Shown in pieces: positions 1 to 8,879 of a stretch of DNA of 64,000 nt. Both the position numbers and the translations under genes were made by a program. This DNA comes from AC-32 sp963763475 (GTDB lineage Bacteria > Actinomycetota > Thermoleophilia > Gaiellales > Gaiellaceae): positions 1 to 64,000 of the forward strand of contig CAVXOR010000001.1 of NCBI GenBank assembly GCA_963763475.1, in the 5' to 3' direction. The notes below the pieces were generated by a model. It searched no databases. It was not told the DNA's origin and worked only from the letters and a program-made list of their open reading frames with translations. How positions within the stretch are numbered: the first letter of the stretch is position 1; the number at the start of each line of letters is the position of its first letter.

Positions 1-212
1 CGGTCGATGACGCCACCACGGTCCGAGCCGAGCGCGCACTCCGCCATCAGCGCGTCGAACAGGCGCTGCTCGGGCAGCCCGTAGCCGGCGCCGGCTTCGG
101 CGACCGCCGACCAGGCGCGGCTGAGGAACGCGCTCTGGGGATACAGCGTGTCGTCGAGGTCGACGGTGACCGCGCGGATCGACTCGGGAAGGTTCAGGCC
201 GGCACCCCCCAC
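1..212 (-). CDS. HAD-superfamily hydrolase, N-terminal fragment
   Basis: The first 70 codons of a HAD phosphatase run off the left edge. Motif I is visible as VDLDDTLY (DxDxT) about 18 residues in, followed by YPQSAFL, typical of the FCP/phosphoglycolate-phosphatase-like branch. Translation probably starts at GTG 212, overlapping the end of the epimerase gene by 19 bases; a CTG at 197 is the alternative. It is the last visible gene of the glycan/exosortase operon, so a sugar-phosphate or nucleotide-sugar-related substrate is a reasonable guess. The catalytic lysine and second acidic motif lie outside the window. Confidence 0.6.
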   Translation of the reverse strand, partial: MGGAGLNLPESIRAVTVDLDDTLYPQSAFLSRAWSAVAEAGAGYGLPEQRLFDALMAECALGSDRGGVID

Positions 213-1363
213 ACGTGCTGGGCCCAGTCCTCGCCTCGCAGCGCGGATAGAGGTCCCGCCACGCCGGGCTCGGCCGGCGAGAGCGTCGCCTGGAGCTCGG
301 GGTCCGCGAGCGCCGCCACGACCTGCCGGGCCGTGTCGCCGCGCCCGTAGGGGCAGGGCAGTGCGTCGATGCGTCGCAGCTCGTCCGGTGAGGACAGCCC
401 GCGCACCGCGTCCATCGCGCGTTCGGCGTCGAGCCCGGTCAGGCGCACCGCGCCGCTCTCCACGGATTCCCATCGCGGGGTCGTCGCCCGCAGCACCACG
501 GCGGGGACGCCGAAGTACGAAGCCTCTTCCTGCAGCCCGCCCGAGTCCGTGACGACCAGCCGGCTTCCCGACAGGTGGGCAAGGAGCTCTTCGTACGGGA
601 GCGGCTCGCGGAGCTCGACACCCTCGGCCGAGGCCAGGAGCGCGCGCAGCCCCGCGTCCTCCAGCCGCGCGTACGTGCGCGGGTGCACCGGGAAGAGCAC
701 CGGAGCGAACTCCCGGCCCAGTCCACGGACCAGGGTCACCAGCTCGGCGAGGCGCGCCGGGTCGTCGACGTTGGTCGCCCGATGCGCGGTGATGAGGACG
801 CCGCTGCGCTCCTCCAGGGGAACGTGGGGCACGCCGCTCGCGACGAGCGCGTCGATCACGGGGTTTCCCACGACGCGGATCCGGTCGGCGGGCACGCCCT
901 CCGCCGCCAGGAACGACTTGGCCATCTCGGTGGGGGCGAGGTGCACCGTGGCCAGGTCGGCCATGATCCGCCGGTTCAGCTCCTCCATGGACCGTTCATT
1001 GAACGAGCGCAGGCCGGCCTCCAGGTGGATCACGCCGACGCCGTGCCGGCGGGCGGCCATCGCCGTCAGAGGAGCGGTGTACGTGTCGCCCAGCACGAGC
1101 AGGGCGTCCGGCCGGTTCTCGCCGAGCTCCTCGAACGCAAGCTCGAGGAGTCGCCCCACCCGGTCGCCCTCGGTGCCGGACAGCTCCCACGTGGCGTCGG
1201 GCGGGCAGTCGAGCGCGTCGAACAGATGGCCGGACATGCGCGGATCGGCGTGCTGGCCGGTGGCGATGCAGCGCACGGCGTGCCCCGCGTCGCGGAGCGC
1301 CCGCACGACCAGGGCGAGCTTGATCACCTCGGGACGGGTCCCGACCGGGACGGTGATCCTCAA
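194..1363 (-). CDS. UDP-N-acetylglucosamine 2-epimerase-like enzyme
   Basis: A 389-residue protein of the WecB/NeuC family, whose members interconvert UDP-GlcNAc and UDP-ManNAc or hydrolyse UDP-GlcNAc to ManNAc. Visible family features are the N-terminal VPVGTRPEVIKLA, GDTYT, HLEAGLRS and, late in the protein, TDSGGLQEEA, with ITAHRATN near residue 235. The length fits the non-hydrolysing epimerases (about 370-390). The chosen start is TTG 1363, which overlaps the ATP-grasp stop codon (TTGA), indicating translational coupling. Family membership is clear; whether it is an epimerase or a hydrolase, and on which sugar, is not decided by sequence. Confidence 0.88.
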   Translation of the reverse strand: MRITVPVGTRPEVIKLALVVRALRDAGHAVRCIATGQHADPRMSGHLFDALDCPPDATWELSGTEGDRVGRLLELAFEELGENRPDALLVLGDTYTAPLTAMAARRHGVGVIHLEAGLRSFNERSMEELNRRIMADLATVHLAPTEMAKSFLAAEGVPADRIRVVGNPVIDALVASGVPHVPLEERSGVLITAHRATNVDDPARLAELVTLVRGLGREFAPVLFPVHPRTYARLEDAGLRALLASAEGVELREPLPYEELLAHLSGSRLVVTDSGGLQEEASYFGVPAVVLRATTPRWESVESGAVRLTGLDAERAMDAVRGLSSPDELRRIDALPCPYGRGDTARQVVAALADPELQATLSPAEPGVAGPLSALRGEDWAQHVWGVPA

Positions 1364-2685
1364 GCCGAGAACACTTCCTCGAAGTACCGGCGCATGGTCA
1401 CGCCCGGCTTGGCCACCAGGTGGTCGGGGCGCATCGGCTTGCCGAGGATGGCGCGCAGGTACTCGCCGACCAGATCGGCGCCCGCGTGCAGCGAGAGGGG
1501 CAGACCGCCCGAGAACCGCGGGTTGATCTCCACGATCACGACCTCGTCGTGATCGGTGACGAACCCCTGGACGTTGGCCGGCCCGATCAGCCCCACCGCG
1601 GTGAGCGCGTGCATCGCGGCGATCTCGACGTCCGGGTCGCTGAACGTCATGCCCTTCGTCGAGATGCCGGCCTTCGTCTCCAGCCGCCACCGGGGGACCA
1701 GCGCAACCGCGACCCCCGAGCCGTCGACCAGTGCGTCGACGGTGAACTCACGTCCCTCGATGCGCTCCTGCACGATCGGTTCGGGGGTCCACTTGAGCGC
1801 CGCCCGGAGCTGCGTCGTCGTGTGGGCGACGTAGACGTCACGCGATCCGCGTCCGAAGCGCGGCTTGACCACCCAGGGTCCGGTGATGTCGGCGGCGGCT
1901 CCGAGCGCCGTGGCGGGCGTCGCCAACCCGGCGTCGCCCATCGCCTCGACGAAGGCCCACTTGTCCAGGCACCGACGGACGGCGTCGGGGTCGGGCAGCA
2001 GCGTGTGCACGCCCGCCGCCTCCAGCGCGTTCGCGTCGATGGCCGAGAACTCCTCGGCGACGGTCGAGATCAGTGCCCGCGCGCCCGCCTCGGACGCCAC
2101 GGCCACCAGTTCGTCCGCGAACGAGGGGTCGTCCCAGCGGGGGACGACAAGGCCTTCGTTCGCAAGCTCGAGCCCGACCGCGGTCCCGTCCGCGTCCACG
2201 GCGACCACGCGGTGGCCGCGCCGGCGCAGTTCGCGGATCACGGCCACGCCCGCGGGACCTCCCGCCCCGGTGACCAGGACGCACGTGGGGTCCTCGTCGC
2301 CGGTCGGGACGATGGGGTCTCCGGACCTCGGGGCGGCCTGCTCGGCGGCCCAGCGGCGAAGCTCGGCCGCGTCGGGCGTCGTCACCGGCTCCCAGATCCG
2401 GCTGCCGACGGCGGACTCGATGGCCTGGAGGACGGTCGGGTCCCGCTCGGTGCGGGCAGCCCGCAGGAGCAGGCCGGCGCTTCGCTCCAGCCCGAGCGCG
2501 GCGGCGGCGCGGGCCGTCTCGGCCCGAATGATGGGATTGGGGTTCTGCATGCAGTCCGCGAGGGCCTGCTGGGATTCCTTCATGCGGTGCTGCCGCCAGC
2601 CGAAGCCGACCATGAGCGCCGCGCCGCCGATCGTGATCCCCACGATGGTCGCGGCTGCCGAGGCTCCATGGAACGCCGCGATCAT
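1360..2685 (-). CDS. Membrane-anchored ATP-grasp enzyme with HEAT-like segment
   Basis: 441 residues. The first 25 or so form a membrane segment (IVGITIGGAALMVGFGW). Residues about 30-90 look like two HEAT-type helical repeats (NPIIRAETARAAAALGL, DPTVLQAIESAV). A Rossmann-like VLVTGAGGPAGVAVIREL and an ATP-grasp domain related to carbamoyl-phosphate synthase/PylC enzymes follow, with VVKPRFGRGS, VQERIEGREFTVDA and VIVEINPRFSGG. ATP-grasp enzymes ligate a carboxylate to an amine or similar nucleophile; the substrate here is unknown. ATG 2685 has a strong GGAGGTGG site and overlaps the exosortase stop. Tight coupling to the epimerase suggests it decorates a surface sugar or peptide. Confidence 0.8.
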   Translation of the reverse strand: MIAAFHGASAAATIVGITIGGAALMVGFGWRQHRMKESQQALADCMQNPNPIIRAETARAAAALGLERSAGLLLRAARTERDPTVLQAIESAVGSRIWEPVTTPDAAELRRWAAEQAAPRSGDPIVPTGDEDPTCVLVTGAGGPAGVAVIRELRRRGHRVVAVDADGTAVGLELANEGLVVPRWDDPSFADELVAVASEAGARALISTVAEEFSAIDANALEAAGVHTLLPDPDAVRRCLDKWAFVEAMGDAGLATPATALGAAADITGPWVVKPRFGRGSRDVYVAHTTTQLRAALKWTPEPIVQERIEGREFTVDALVDGSGVAVALVPRWRLETKAGISTKGMTFSDPDVEIAAMHALTAVGLIGPANVQGFVTDHDEVVIVEINPRFSGGLPLSLHAGADLVGEYLRAILGKPMRPDHLVAKPGVTMRRYFEEVFSA

Positions 2686-3209
2686 CGAGCCACCTCCAGC
2701 GCTTCTGCCGTTTCCTGTTGTTTCGGCAGCATCAGGTACAACATGAAGAGGAAGCCGATGAGGGTGTATGCCAGCGCGAACAGGGTGCCGACCCAGTTGT
2801 GGAACAGCACCAGGTCGCCCGCGCCGTAGTGGAGTCCCACCCAGATCGAGGCAGAGATCCGGACGATGTTGCAGGCCACGACCAGGGCCGCCGCGCCGGC
2901 GAAGGCGGCCATCCGGCGAAGCAGCGGCCCCTGCAGGATGAACCCGGCGATGCCCCCGAGCGCCAGCACGGCGATCAGGGCCGAGCAGTAGGGGGTCACG
3001 TCGACGCGGAAGGCGAGCCCGGTGGCCGGCAGCGCCTGGATGGCGTGGCCCGGGACGGCCGACAGGTGGTGCGCGTCGAGGTGCAGGACGGCGAGCACCA
3101 GTGCGATCTCGGCCGTCCGCATGGGGCCGCTGAGCAGCAGGAACCCCACGATCGTCACCGACGTGCAGAGCACCAGCGCGGAGAGCGCCCTCGCCTGGAT
3201 GCGGGTCAT
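2682..3209 (-). CDS. Exosortase/archaeosortase-family transpeptidase
   Basis: A 175-residue polytopic membrane protein with the family's three conserved residues in the expected order and spacing: Cys74 in TPYCSAL, Arg117 in CNIVRISASIWVG and His137 in LFHNWVG. Five or six hydrophobic segments are visible. Exosortases are proposed to cut C-terminal sorting signals of secreted proteins outside the membrane and transfer them to a surface glycan or lipid. ATG 3209 overlaps the GT2 stop (ATGA). It is short for EpsH-type proteins but normal for compact exosortases. The upstream secreted protein (5275-5901) is the obvious candidate substrate, by context only. Confidence 0.82.
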   Translation of the reverse strand: MTRIQARALSALVLCTSVTIVGFLLLSGPMRTAEIALVLAVLHLDAHHLSAVPGHAIQALPATGLAFRVDVTPYCSALIAVLALGGIAGFILQGPLLRRMAAFAGAAALVVACNIVRISASIWVGLHYGAGDLVLFHNWVGTLFALAYTLIGFLFMLYLMLPKQQETAEALEVAR

Positions 3210-4566
3210 TGCCGCGCTTCCTCGAGCTCGAGCCCGGTCGCCGAGCGCTGGGTCTTGATCCAGCAGACCGGCCGGCCCAGCAGACCGTCGACCCACGCCT
3301 TGGTGCACACCAGGATCGACACGGCGAACACCGGCAACATCCACACCAGCGTCCACACGAGCCTCCGCGGCATCCGCCCCGCCAGCAGGCCACTGGCCAA
3401 CTCGCAGAACGGGCCCGCGAACAGCAGCGCGGACAGCGGCAGCAGCTCGAACATCGTGATCCGGTGGCCGACGCCGGCCAGGCGCAGGAACAGGAGCACG
3501 AGGCCGAAGAAGCTCGCCACCGGGACGTGGTAGACGAGCAGGAAGAGCAGCGTCTCGAACTTCTCCGGCACGCCGAGGAACCTGGAGCGCATGACGTCGC
3601 GGTGCAGGTTGCGCCACACCTCCTGGTGTCCCCGGGCCCAGCGGTAGCGCTGGCACCAGAACCGGCGGAGTGTCGTCGGGGCCTGCTCGGTGTCGACCGC
3701 GGTCACGTCGTACCGGACGCGCTCGCCGATCAGGACGACGCGGAGCGTCAGGTCGGTGTCCTCGGTCACGCTGTCGGTGTTCCATCCGCCCAGACGCCGC
3801 AGGGTGGAGGCGCGGACCGCGCAGTTCGCTCCGCCGTAGGCGGGAAGCTGGAAGAGGGCCTGGCGGCCGTACTCGTTCACCAGGTAGCCGGACAGGTAGT
3901 CGACGGAGACGGCGCGAGCCAGGGCCGAGTCGTCGGGGTTGCGCACCACGCACCGGCCCTGGACGGCCCCGACGTCGGGGTCGCGGAAGTGCCGCGCGAG
4001 GCGGCGCACGGAGTCCGGAGCGGGAACGTGGTCGGCGTCGAACACCACGATGACCTCGCCGGTGGCGAGCTCGAGGGCCGCGTTCAGCGCGCCCGACTTG
4101 CCACCCTCGGCGTCGGACGGCCGCCGGACCAGCCGGATGAACGGGTGCTGGGCGGTCAGCTCCTCCAGCAGCTCGCCGGTGCCGTCGGTCGAGTTGTCGT
4201 CCACCAGGAAGACCTCGAGCAGGTTGCGCGGGTAGTCGAGGGCGACCATGCCCCGCACCAACGTGTGGGCGACGAGCTCCTCGTTGTGGCAGGCGACCAG
4301 CACGCTGACGGTCGGCTTGTGGTCGTTCTCGATGTCGGCCGCCTCGTGCAGGTCCACGGCCGCCCACCGGGAGGCCGAGGCGAAGGCCATGTGGCGCATC
4401 AGGAAGACGATGAAGATCAGTTGACGGCGATCACGGCGAGGGACACGGCGTTGTCCACGCCCAGGATCCCCACCGTCAGCGCGCCGACGGCGACGAAGAA
4501 CAGGAACGACCAGGGGCTGCCCGCGGGCACCGCCTCGAGCTCTCGTGTTGCCGCCCTCGTTACCAT
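3206..4566 (-). CDS. Membrane GT2 glycosyltransferase (frame break near 4419)
   Basis: The main frame (3206-4399) encodes a processive-type family 2 glycosyltransferase: VSVLVACHNEE, VFLVDDNSTDGT, VVFDADHVPAP (DxD), TEDTDLTLR and QRYRWARGH (Q/RxxRW), then about three C-terminal membrane helices. This is the cellulose/hyaluronan synthase-like layout. Just upstream, 4417-4566 encodes MVTRAATRELE and a membrane helix ending LAVIAVN, then stop. The GT2 frame immediately before its first ATG reads LIFIVFLM, so one lost base after AAC near 4419 would fuse the pieces into a protein of about 453 residues with N-terminal helices. I annotate the fused gene. It probably polymerises or adds a sugar on the cytoplasmic face for export. 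Confidence 0.8.
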
Positions 4567-4570
4567 GCGT

Positions 4571-5278
4571 TCACTCCGATACGGCCATCAACCTGTTTCG
4601 GACGGGACGCAGCGGCGTGACCGTCGCGTCCTGGTGCTCTTCCGCGGGTGCCGTCTGCTCGTGCGCGGGAGCCCCCAGGTCCCACGCGAAGCGCGGCGTC
4701 TCGAACGGCTCGGCGTAGCGCATCCGGGCCCGGTGGCCCCAGAAGCGCCCCCCCGCCTCGACCGCGTCGAGGTCGACCATCTCGCAGTTCTGCACCTGCG
4801 AGGCGTGGGCCCCCAGCGCGGCCAGCTTGGTGCTGATCGTGTCGTCGACGTCCACGAAGAGCGTGGGCTCGAAGGTGGTCGTCGAGGGGCCCTGGTAGCA
4901 GAGCACCCTGGGCAGCCGGCGCGCGGCGGCCAGCGACGCGGTGGCGGTGACGACGTGGTCCTGGTGCGTGTCGTTCGGTGCGTGCGTGTACAGCACGTCC
5001 GCGCGCACGGACTTCATGACGTCCTCGATCAGCCCGACGGTCTCGGGCCCGTTCGGGATCTCGCAGTCGGCGAAGTCGGCCCAGAGGAGCTTGGCGCCCA
5101 GCACCTTGGCGGCCGCCTCCTGCTCCCGCACGCGCAGCTCGCTGTTGCCGGGGCCGCGCTCGCCGGTGGTCATGACCAGCAAGGTCACGCGGTGGCCGGC
5201 GGCGGCGTGGCGCGCGAGCGCGCCGGCGCAGCCGAGCTCGATGTCGTCTGGGTGGGCACCGATTGCCAGGACGTTCAC
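4571..5278 (-). CDS. PIG-L/LmbE-family N-acetylglucosaminyl deacetylase
   Basis: A 235-residue PIG-L family protein. The N-terminal zinc-binding motif is AIGAHPDDIELGCAG and the later histidine motif is THAPNDTHQDHVVT, matching the AHPDD and HxDH signatures. Family members remove acetyl groups from GlcNAc-containing lipids or thiols (MshB, PIG-L) or act on glycan intermediates. GTG 5278 is chosen because GGGAGG lies four bases upstream and the codon overlaps the upstream stop (GTGA). The C-terminal 40 residues are proline/alanine-rich and poorly conserved in appearance. In this operon it probably deacetylates the amino sugar handled by the epimerase and GT2 enzymes (inference). Confidence 0.87.
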   Translation of the reverse strand: MNVLAIGAHPDDIELGCAGALARHAAAGHRVTLLVMTTGERGPGNSELRVREQEAAAKVLGAKLLWADFADCEIPNGPETVGLIEDVMKSVRADVLYTHAPNDTHQDHVVTATASLAAARRLPRVLCYQGPSTTTFEPTLFVDVDDTISTKLAALGAHASQVQNCEMVDLDAVEAGGRFWGHRARMRYAEPFETPRFAWDLGAPAHEQTAPAEEHQDATVTPLRPVRNRLMAVSE

Positions 5279-5901
5279 ACGACCTCCCGGAAGACTGAAG
5301 GGACGGACGCCACGAGCATCCGCAGCCGGCGGGTGCGCGCCACGACCAGGAGCATGGGGAGGGAGATCAGGACGGTCCGAAGCAGCACTTTGAGACTTCC
5401 CAACGCGGGAACGGGTGGGGATGCGCACGTCTTGTCGGAAGACGTCACCGTCGCCGTCTTCCCAACGAGGGTCCAAGTCAGCCGACTTGGCGTGAACGGA
5501 GCGGTGAACGCGCTGGCCACTGTGCCACGAGGAAAGGATGTCAGCTGCCCGAGGTCCCCGGGGCCGGGTGTCATGAGGTTCTGTGTCCCCACGGGGACAG
5601 TGATGTCGTAGGTCGAGGACGTGTTCTGGTAGCCGAACACGGCGGTCCAGTTGCCGCCTGTGTCGTGCCACACACAATTGAACGTTGGGGTGAGCGACTG
5701 GCACACGGGGTCGTTCCAGTTGGTGCTGGTGCAGGTGTAGGAACTGGCCAGAGCCGGTGTGGCTACGAGGACCGGAATGGAGAGCGCTCCCAGAAACAGC
5801 GTGACGGCGATCGCCGCCCGGCGTCCCCGTGCTCGAACCGATCCACTGTGTCCCTGCGCCCTCGCCTTGTTCACTTCGGTGTGCTCGCCTTCCCGCGTCA
5901 T
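5275..5901 (-). CDS. Secreted small protein, candidate exosortase substrate
   Basis: 208 residues. A signal peptide is clear: charged start (RARGRR), hydrophobic core AIAVTLFLGALSIPVLVA, cleavage near PALASS. The mature part is a single beta-rich domain with FNCVW, GNWTAVFGYQN, YDITVPVGTQN, GDLGQLTSFPRG and LTWTLVG. I recognise this as a domain found in many cell-surface proteins, often near other beta-sandwich domains, but I cannot name its family securely. The C-terminus has PPVPALGS, a hydrophobic stretch and ARTRRLR, a tripartite arrangement resembling a sorting tail, though the hydrophobic part is interrupted by an arginine. ATG 5901 lacks a good ribosome site. The 145 bases upstream are relatively AT-rich; no riboswitch was recognised. 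Confidence 0.7.
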   Translation of the reverse strand: MTREGEHTEVNKARAQGHSGSVRARGRRAAIAVTLFLGALSIPVLVATPALASSYTCTSTNWNDPVCQSLTPTFNCVWHDTGGNWTAVFGYQNTSSTYDITVPVGTQNLMTPGPGDLGQLTSFPRGTVASAFTAPFTPSRLTWTLVGKTATVTSSDKTCASPPVPALGSLKVLLRTVLISLPMLLVVARTRRLRMLVASVPSVFREVV

Positions 5902-6046
5902 CGTTGCTTGATGGTTGCTTGATTGAATCTTGATCTTTAGATCGGTTCCCCATCTGCGGAACTTGACGAGACCTTGGTTCTCCCCCAATGGGCATTGACG
6001 GAAAGACCAATGGCGTAGGCCGCGAAACAACTGGACAGGACGGTGT

Positions 6047-6991
6047 TCAGATGCGCTGTGCCGAGCGGTACGCCTCGTCGGCCACGCGCATGACCACCAG
6101 GCCGTCCTCGCCGCTCGGCAGCGGCTGCTTCCCCTGGGCGATCGCGTCCAGGAACCCGGCCATCTGTGCCGAGTACATCGGCTGCGCGCAGTGCTCGTAG
6201 CCCGGCGGCCCCTCGGTGAAGGGCCAGATGCGGTCGTAGCCCCCCGTGCCGTAGACCTCGGTGTCGGCCTCCAGGCCGGCCAGGTGCGGCTGCCACCACC
6301 CGGACTCCACGATCGAGTTGGTCCCGTTGTCCCAGGTGATCAGCAGGATGCCGTCGTCGTCGACCTCGTAGTCGCCGTAGCGGCGGCCGACCACGGCGCA
6401 GACCCGCCGGGGCTGCGGATCGCCCAGCAGGAACCGGGCGGTGTCGATCGCGTGGACGCCCATGTCCAGCAGCGCGCCCCCACCCGCCAGCGCGGGGTCG
6501 GTGAACCACCCGGAGGGTCCCCACTTCGCGTGGATGCCGTAGCCGCGGGTCTTGACGACCTCGCCGAGCTCGCCGGCCGCGATCCGGTCCCGCAGGCGGC
6601 GGACGTCCTCGTGGAAGCGCCAGCAGTGCGCGACCATCAGGAAGGCGTCCGACGCCCGGGCGGCGTCGCGCATGGCCTCGGCCTCGGAGAGCGTGGCCGC
6701 CATGGGCTTCTCGACCAGGACGTGCTTGCCGGCTCGCAGGCAGGCGATCGTCTGGGGCGCGTGCAGCGCGTTGGGGGTGGCGACGACCACCGCGTCCACG
6801 TCGGGGTCCTCGGCCAGGTCCTCCCAGCGGGTCGTCGTGCGCGGGACCGCGAACTCCTCGGCCAGGCGGGCCAGCGATTCCTCGCGCCAGTTGGCGGCGG
6901 CGACCAGCTCTGCGCCGGGGTGCTCGAGCACGGCGCGCGCGTGGAACCGCATGATCCAGCCCGTCCCGAACAGCGCGACGCGCACGGTCAC
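6047..6991 (-). CDS. Gfo/Idh/MocA-family oxidoreductase
   Basis: A 314-residue NAD(P)-dependent sugar or cyclitol dehydrogenase family protein. The Rossmann start is VALFGTGWIMRFHARAV. The signature EKPMA follows CLRAGKHVLV, and the catalytic-region LLDMGVHAIDTARFLLG carries the usual DxxxH histidine. GTG 6991 is preferred because it overlaps the permease stop (GTGA); GTG 6985 is possible. Translational coupling to the sugar ABC permease indicates that it acts on the imported carbohydrate or its derivative. The exact substrate cannot be read from the sequence. It is the last gene of the transporter operon. Confidence 0.87.
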   Translation of the reverse strand: MTVRVALFGTGWIMRFHARAVLEHPGAELVAAANWREESLARLAEEFAVPRTTTRWEDLAEDPDVDAVVVATPNALHAPQTIACLRAGKHVLVEKPMAATLSEAEAMRDAARASDAFLMVAHCWRFHEDVRRLRDRIAAGELGEVVKTRGYGIHAKWGPSGWFTDPALAGGGALLDMGVHAIDTARFLLGDPQPRRVCAVVGRRYGDYEVDDDGILLITWDNGTNSIVESGWWQPHLAGLEADTEVYGTGGYDRIWPFTEGPPGYEHCAQPMYSAQMAGFLDAIAQGKQPLPSGEDGLVVMRVADEAYRSAQRI

Positions 6992-7843
6992 CCCTTGACG
7001 CCGGTGAGCGTCACGCCCTCGATGAACACGCGCTGCGCGAAGAAGAAGATGATCAGCACCGGGATCGTGAACAGCAGCGCCGCGGCCATCAACTCGTTGT
7101 ACGAGACGCCGAAGTGCACCAGCTGCGTCTGCTGCAGCTGCGTCAGGCCGACCGCGTAGCGTGATGCTGTTCTGGTTGTTGCCCGAGTACAGCAGCGGGT
7201 TGAAGAAGTCGTTCCACGCGTACAGGAACTGGAACAGGCCGACGGCCGCGATGCCCGGCTTGGCGAGCGGGATGATGACGCGCCAGAGGATGCGGAACTC
7301 GCCGGCGCCGTCCACCCGGGCCGCGTCCGACAGCTCCTGCGGGATCGTCATGAAGAACTGGCGCAGCAGGAAGATCGAGAACGCGTCGCCGAAGAACGTC
7401 GGGACGATCAGGGGCTTCAGCGACCCGATCCAGTGCAGGTCGACGAAGATGACGTAGAGCGGCACGATCGTGACCTGGCTGGGGAGCATCAGGGTGGCGA
7501 GCACCAGCACGAAGACGACGTCGCGGCCCTCGCCACTCCATGCGGGAGAGCGCGTACGCGACCGGCACGCTCGACAACACGACGCCGATCGTGGACAGCA
7601 CCGCGTACACCAGGGTGTTGAACAGATAGCGCCAGGCCGGGAAGAGATCGAACACCTTGGCGTAGTTGCCCCAGACTCGACGGGTGCGGCCACAGGTCCG
7701 CCGAGCCGGCCTGCTGGGCGGTCATGAACGACGTCAGGACGACGAACAGCAACGGGCAGGATGAAGACCACGGAGATCGCGATGGCGACGGAGTGGTTCG
7801 CGACCCTCAGGAGGAACCGCTTGCGGCGGGCGCCCGGCGGCAT
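6988..7843 (-). CDS. Carbohydrate ABC transporter permease, MalG type (several frame breaks)
   Basis: The pieces translate in order as one MalG/UgpE-like inner-membrane permease: SVAIAISVVFILP, LLFVVLTSFMTA, FDLFPAWRYLFNTLVYA and VAYALSRM. Next come LVLATLMLPSQVTIVPLYV, the EAA loop (ELSDAARVDGAGEFRILWRVIIPLAKPGI, in two parts) and a last helix ending VFIEGVTLTGVKG. Frame changes fall near 7755, 7680, 7545 and 7162. All required transmembrane segments are present, so I think the breaks are sequencing errors. The start ATG 7843 gives a charged leader PPGARRKR. Partners are the upstream MalF-type permease and binding protein; the ATPase is probably the distant gene at 21970. Confidence 0.8.
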
Positions 7844-7896
7844 CGCCGCGCGGGACCCCGGGCGCGCCCGCTGGCGCGGCGGGGCGGCAACGGTGG

Positions 7897-8796
7897 CTAT
7901 CGGAAGCCTCCCTGGTAGTGGACCCACCGGTTCGACGACCGGATCAGGACGATCGTGCAGACCATGATGATCACGAACAGCACCCAGGCCATCGCCGACG
8001 CGTAGCCCATGTGGAAGGACTGGAAGCCCTGCTCGTAGAGCCAGATCGGGTAGAAGAGCAGCGAGCCCTGCGGGCGACCCGAGGTTGTTGGGGTCACCAC
8101 CCGAGGCGATGTACCCCTCGGTGAAGTACTGGAAGCCGTAGATCACGCCGATCACGATCGAGAAGAAGATGACCGGCGAGATCATCGGCAGCGTGATGTG
8201 CCGGAAGCGCTGCCACGGCGCCGGCGCCCTCGATGTCGGCCGCCTCGTACAGCTGCTGCGGCACGTCCAGGAGCGACGCGAGGAAGATGATCATCGTGTT
8301 CCCGATGCCCCACAGCCCCAGCAACACGAGCCCGGGCTTGGCCCACTTCGGATCCTGGAACCACAGCGGTTCGGGAAGGTGGAAGAAGCCCAGGATGTGG
8401 TTGATCGGGCCGGCGGGGTTCAGCAGGAACACGAACCCCAGCGTCGCGGCCACCACGGGCACCATCGTGGGCAGGTAGTAGATCGTGCGGTAGACGCCAG
8501 CGCCGCGCCTCACCCGCGTGAGGACGACGGCGCAGCCCAGGGCGAAGAGCAGTTGGATCGGCGTGCCCACCACGATGATCCAGATGCGTGTTGCGCATCG
8601 CCAGCCAGAAGTTGGGGTCGTCGAAGAACATGAAGTGGTAGTTGGAGAGGCCGACCCACTGGGGCGTGCCGAACAGGTCGTAGTGCGTGAACGAGAAGTA
8701 CAGCGTCGCGATCATCGGGTAGAGGATGAAGACGAGGAACCCGACGATCCACGGCGACATGAAGAGCGCGACCGTCCCGTAGCGACGCAGCGCCAC
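7897..8796 (-). CDS. Carbohydrate ABC transporter permease, MalF type (frame breaks)
   Basis: A MalF/UgpA-like permease assembled from consecutive frames: ALRRYGTVALFMSPWIVGFLVFILYPMI in parts, then the helix WIIVVGTPIQLLFALGCAVVL, YRTIYYLPTMVPVVAATLGFV and the EAA-loop region LYEAADIEGAG. VIFFSIVIGVIYGFQYFTEGY and a C-terminal helix ending RWVHYQGGFR follow. Breaks lie near 8587, 8222 and 8087. The start is GTG 8796. It lies 83 bases downstream of the binding-protein gene and 53 bases before the second permease start. The conserved EAA motif that docks with the ATPase is intact in sequence apart from the frame change beside it. Confidence 0.8.
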
Positions 8797-8879
8797 GCGT
8801 CGTCGCCGTGAGCGGGCCGGCCGGGGGGCCCGCTCCCTGCGTGCTCGCCGCTACCGCGATGACGAGCCTCCGTTCCGGT

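Noticed and set aside
4417..4566. Separate 49-residue membrane protein gene
   Set aside because: The next frame continues with a matching hydrophobic segment, so it is better explained as the broken N-terminus of the GT2 gene.
5902..6046. Possible riboswitch (c-di-GMP or c-di-AMP type) upstream of the exosortase operon
   Set aside because: The region is more AT-rich and contains GGGGGAGAACC-like pieces, but I could not match the conserved cores of these riboswitches.
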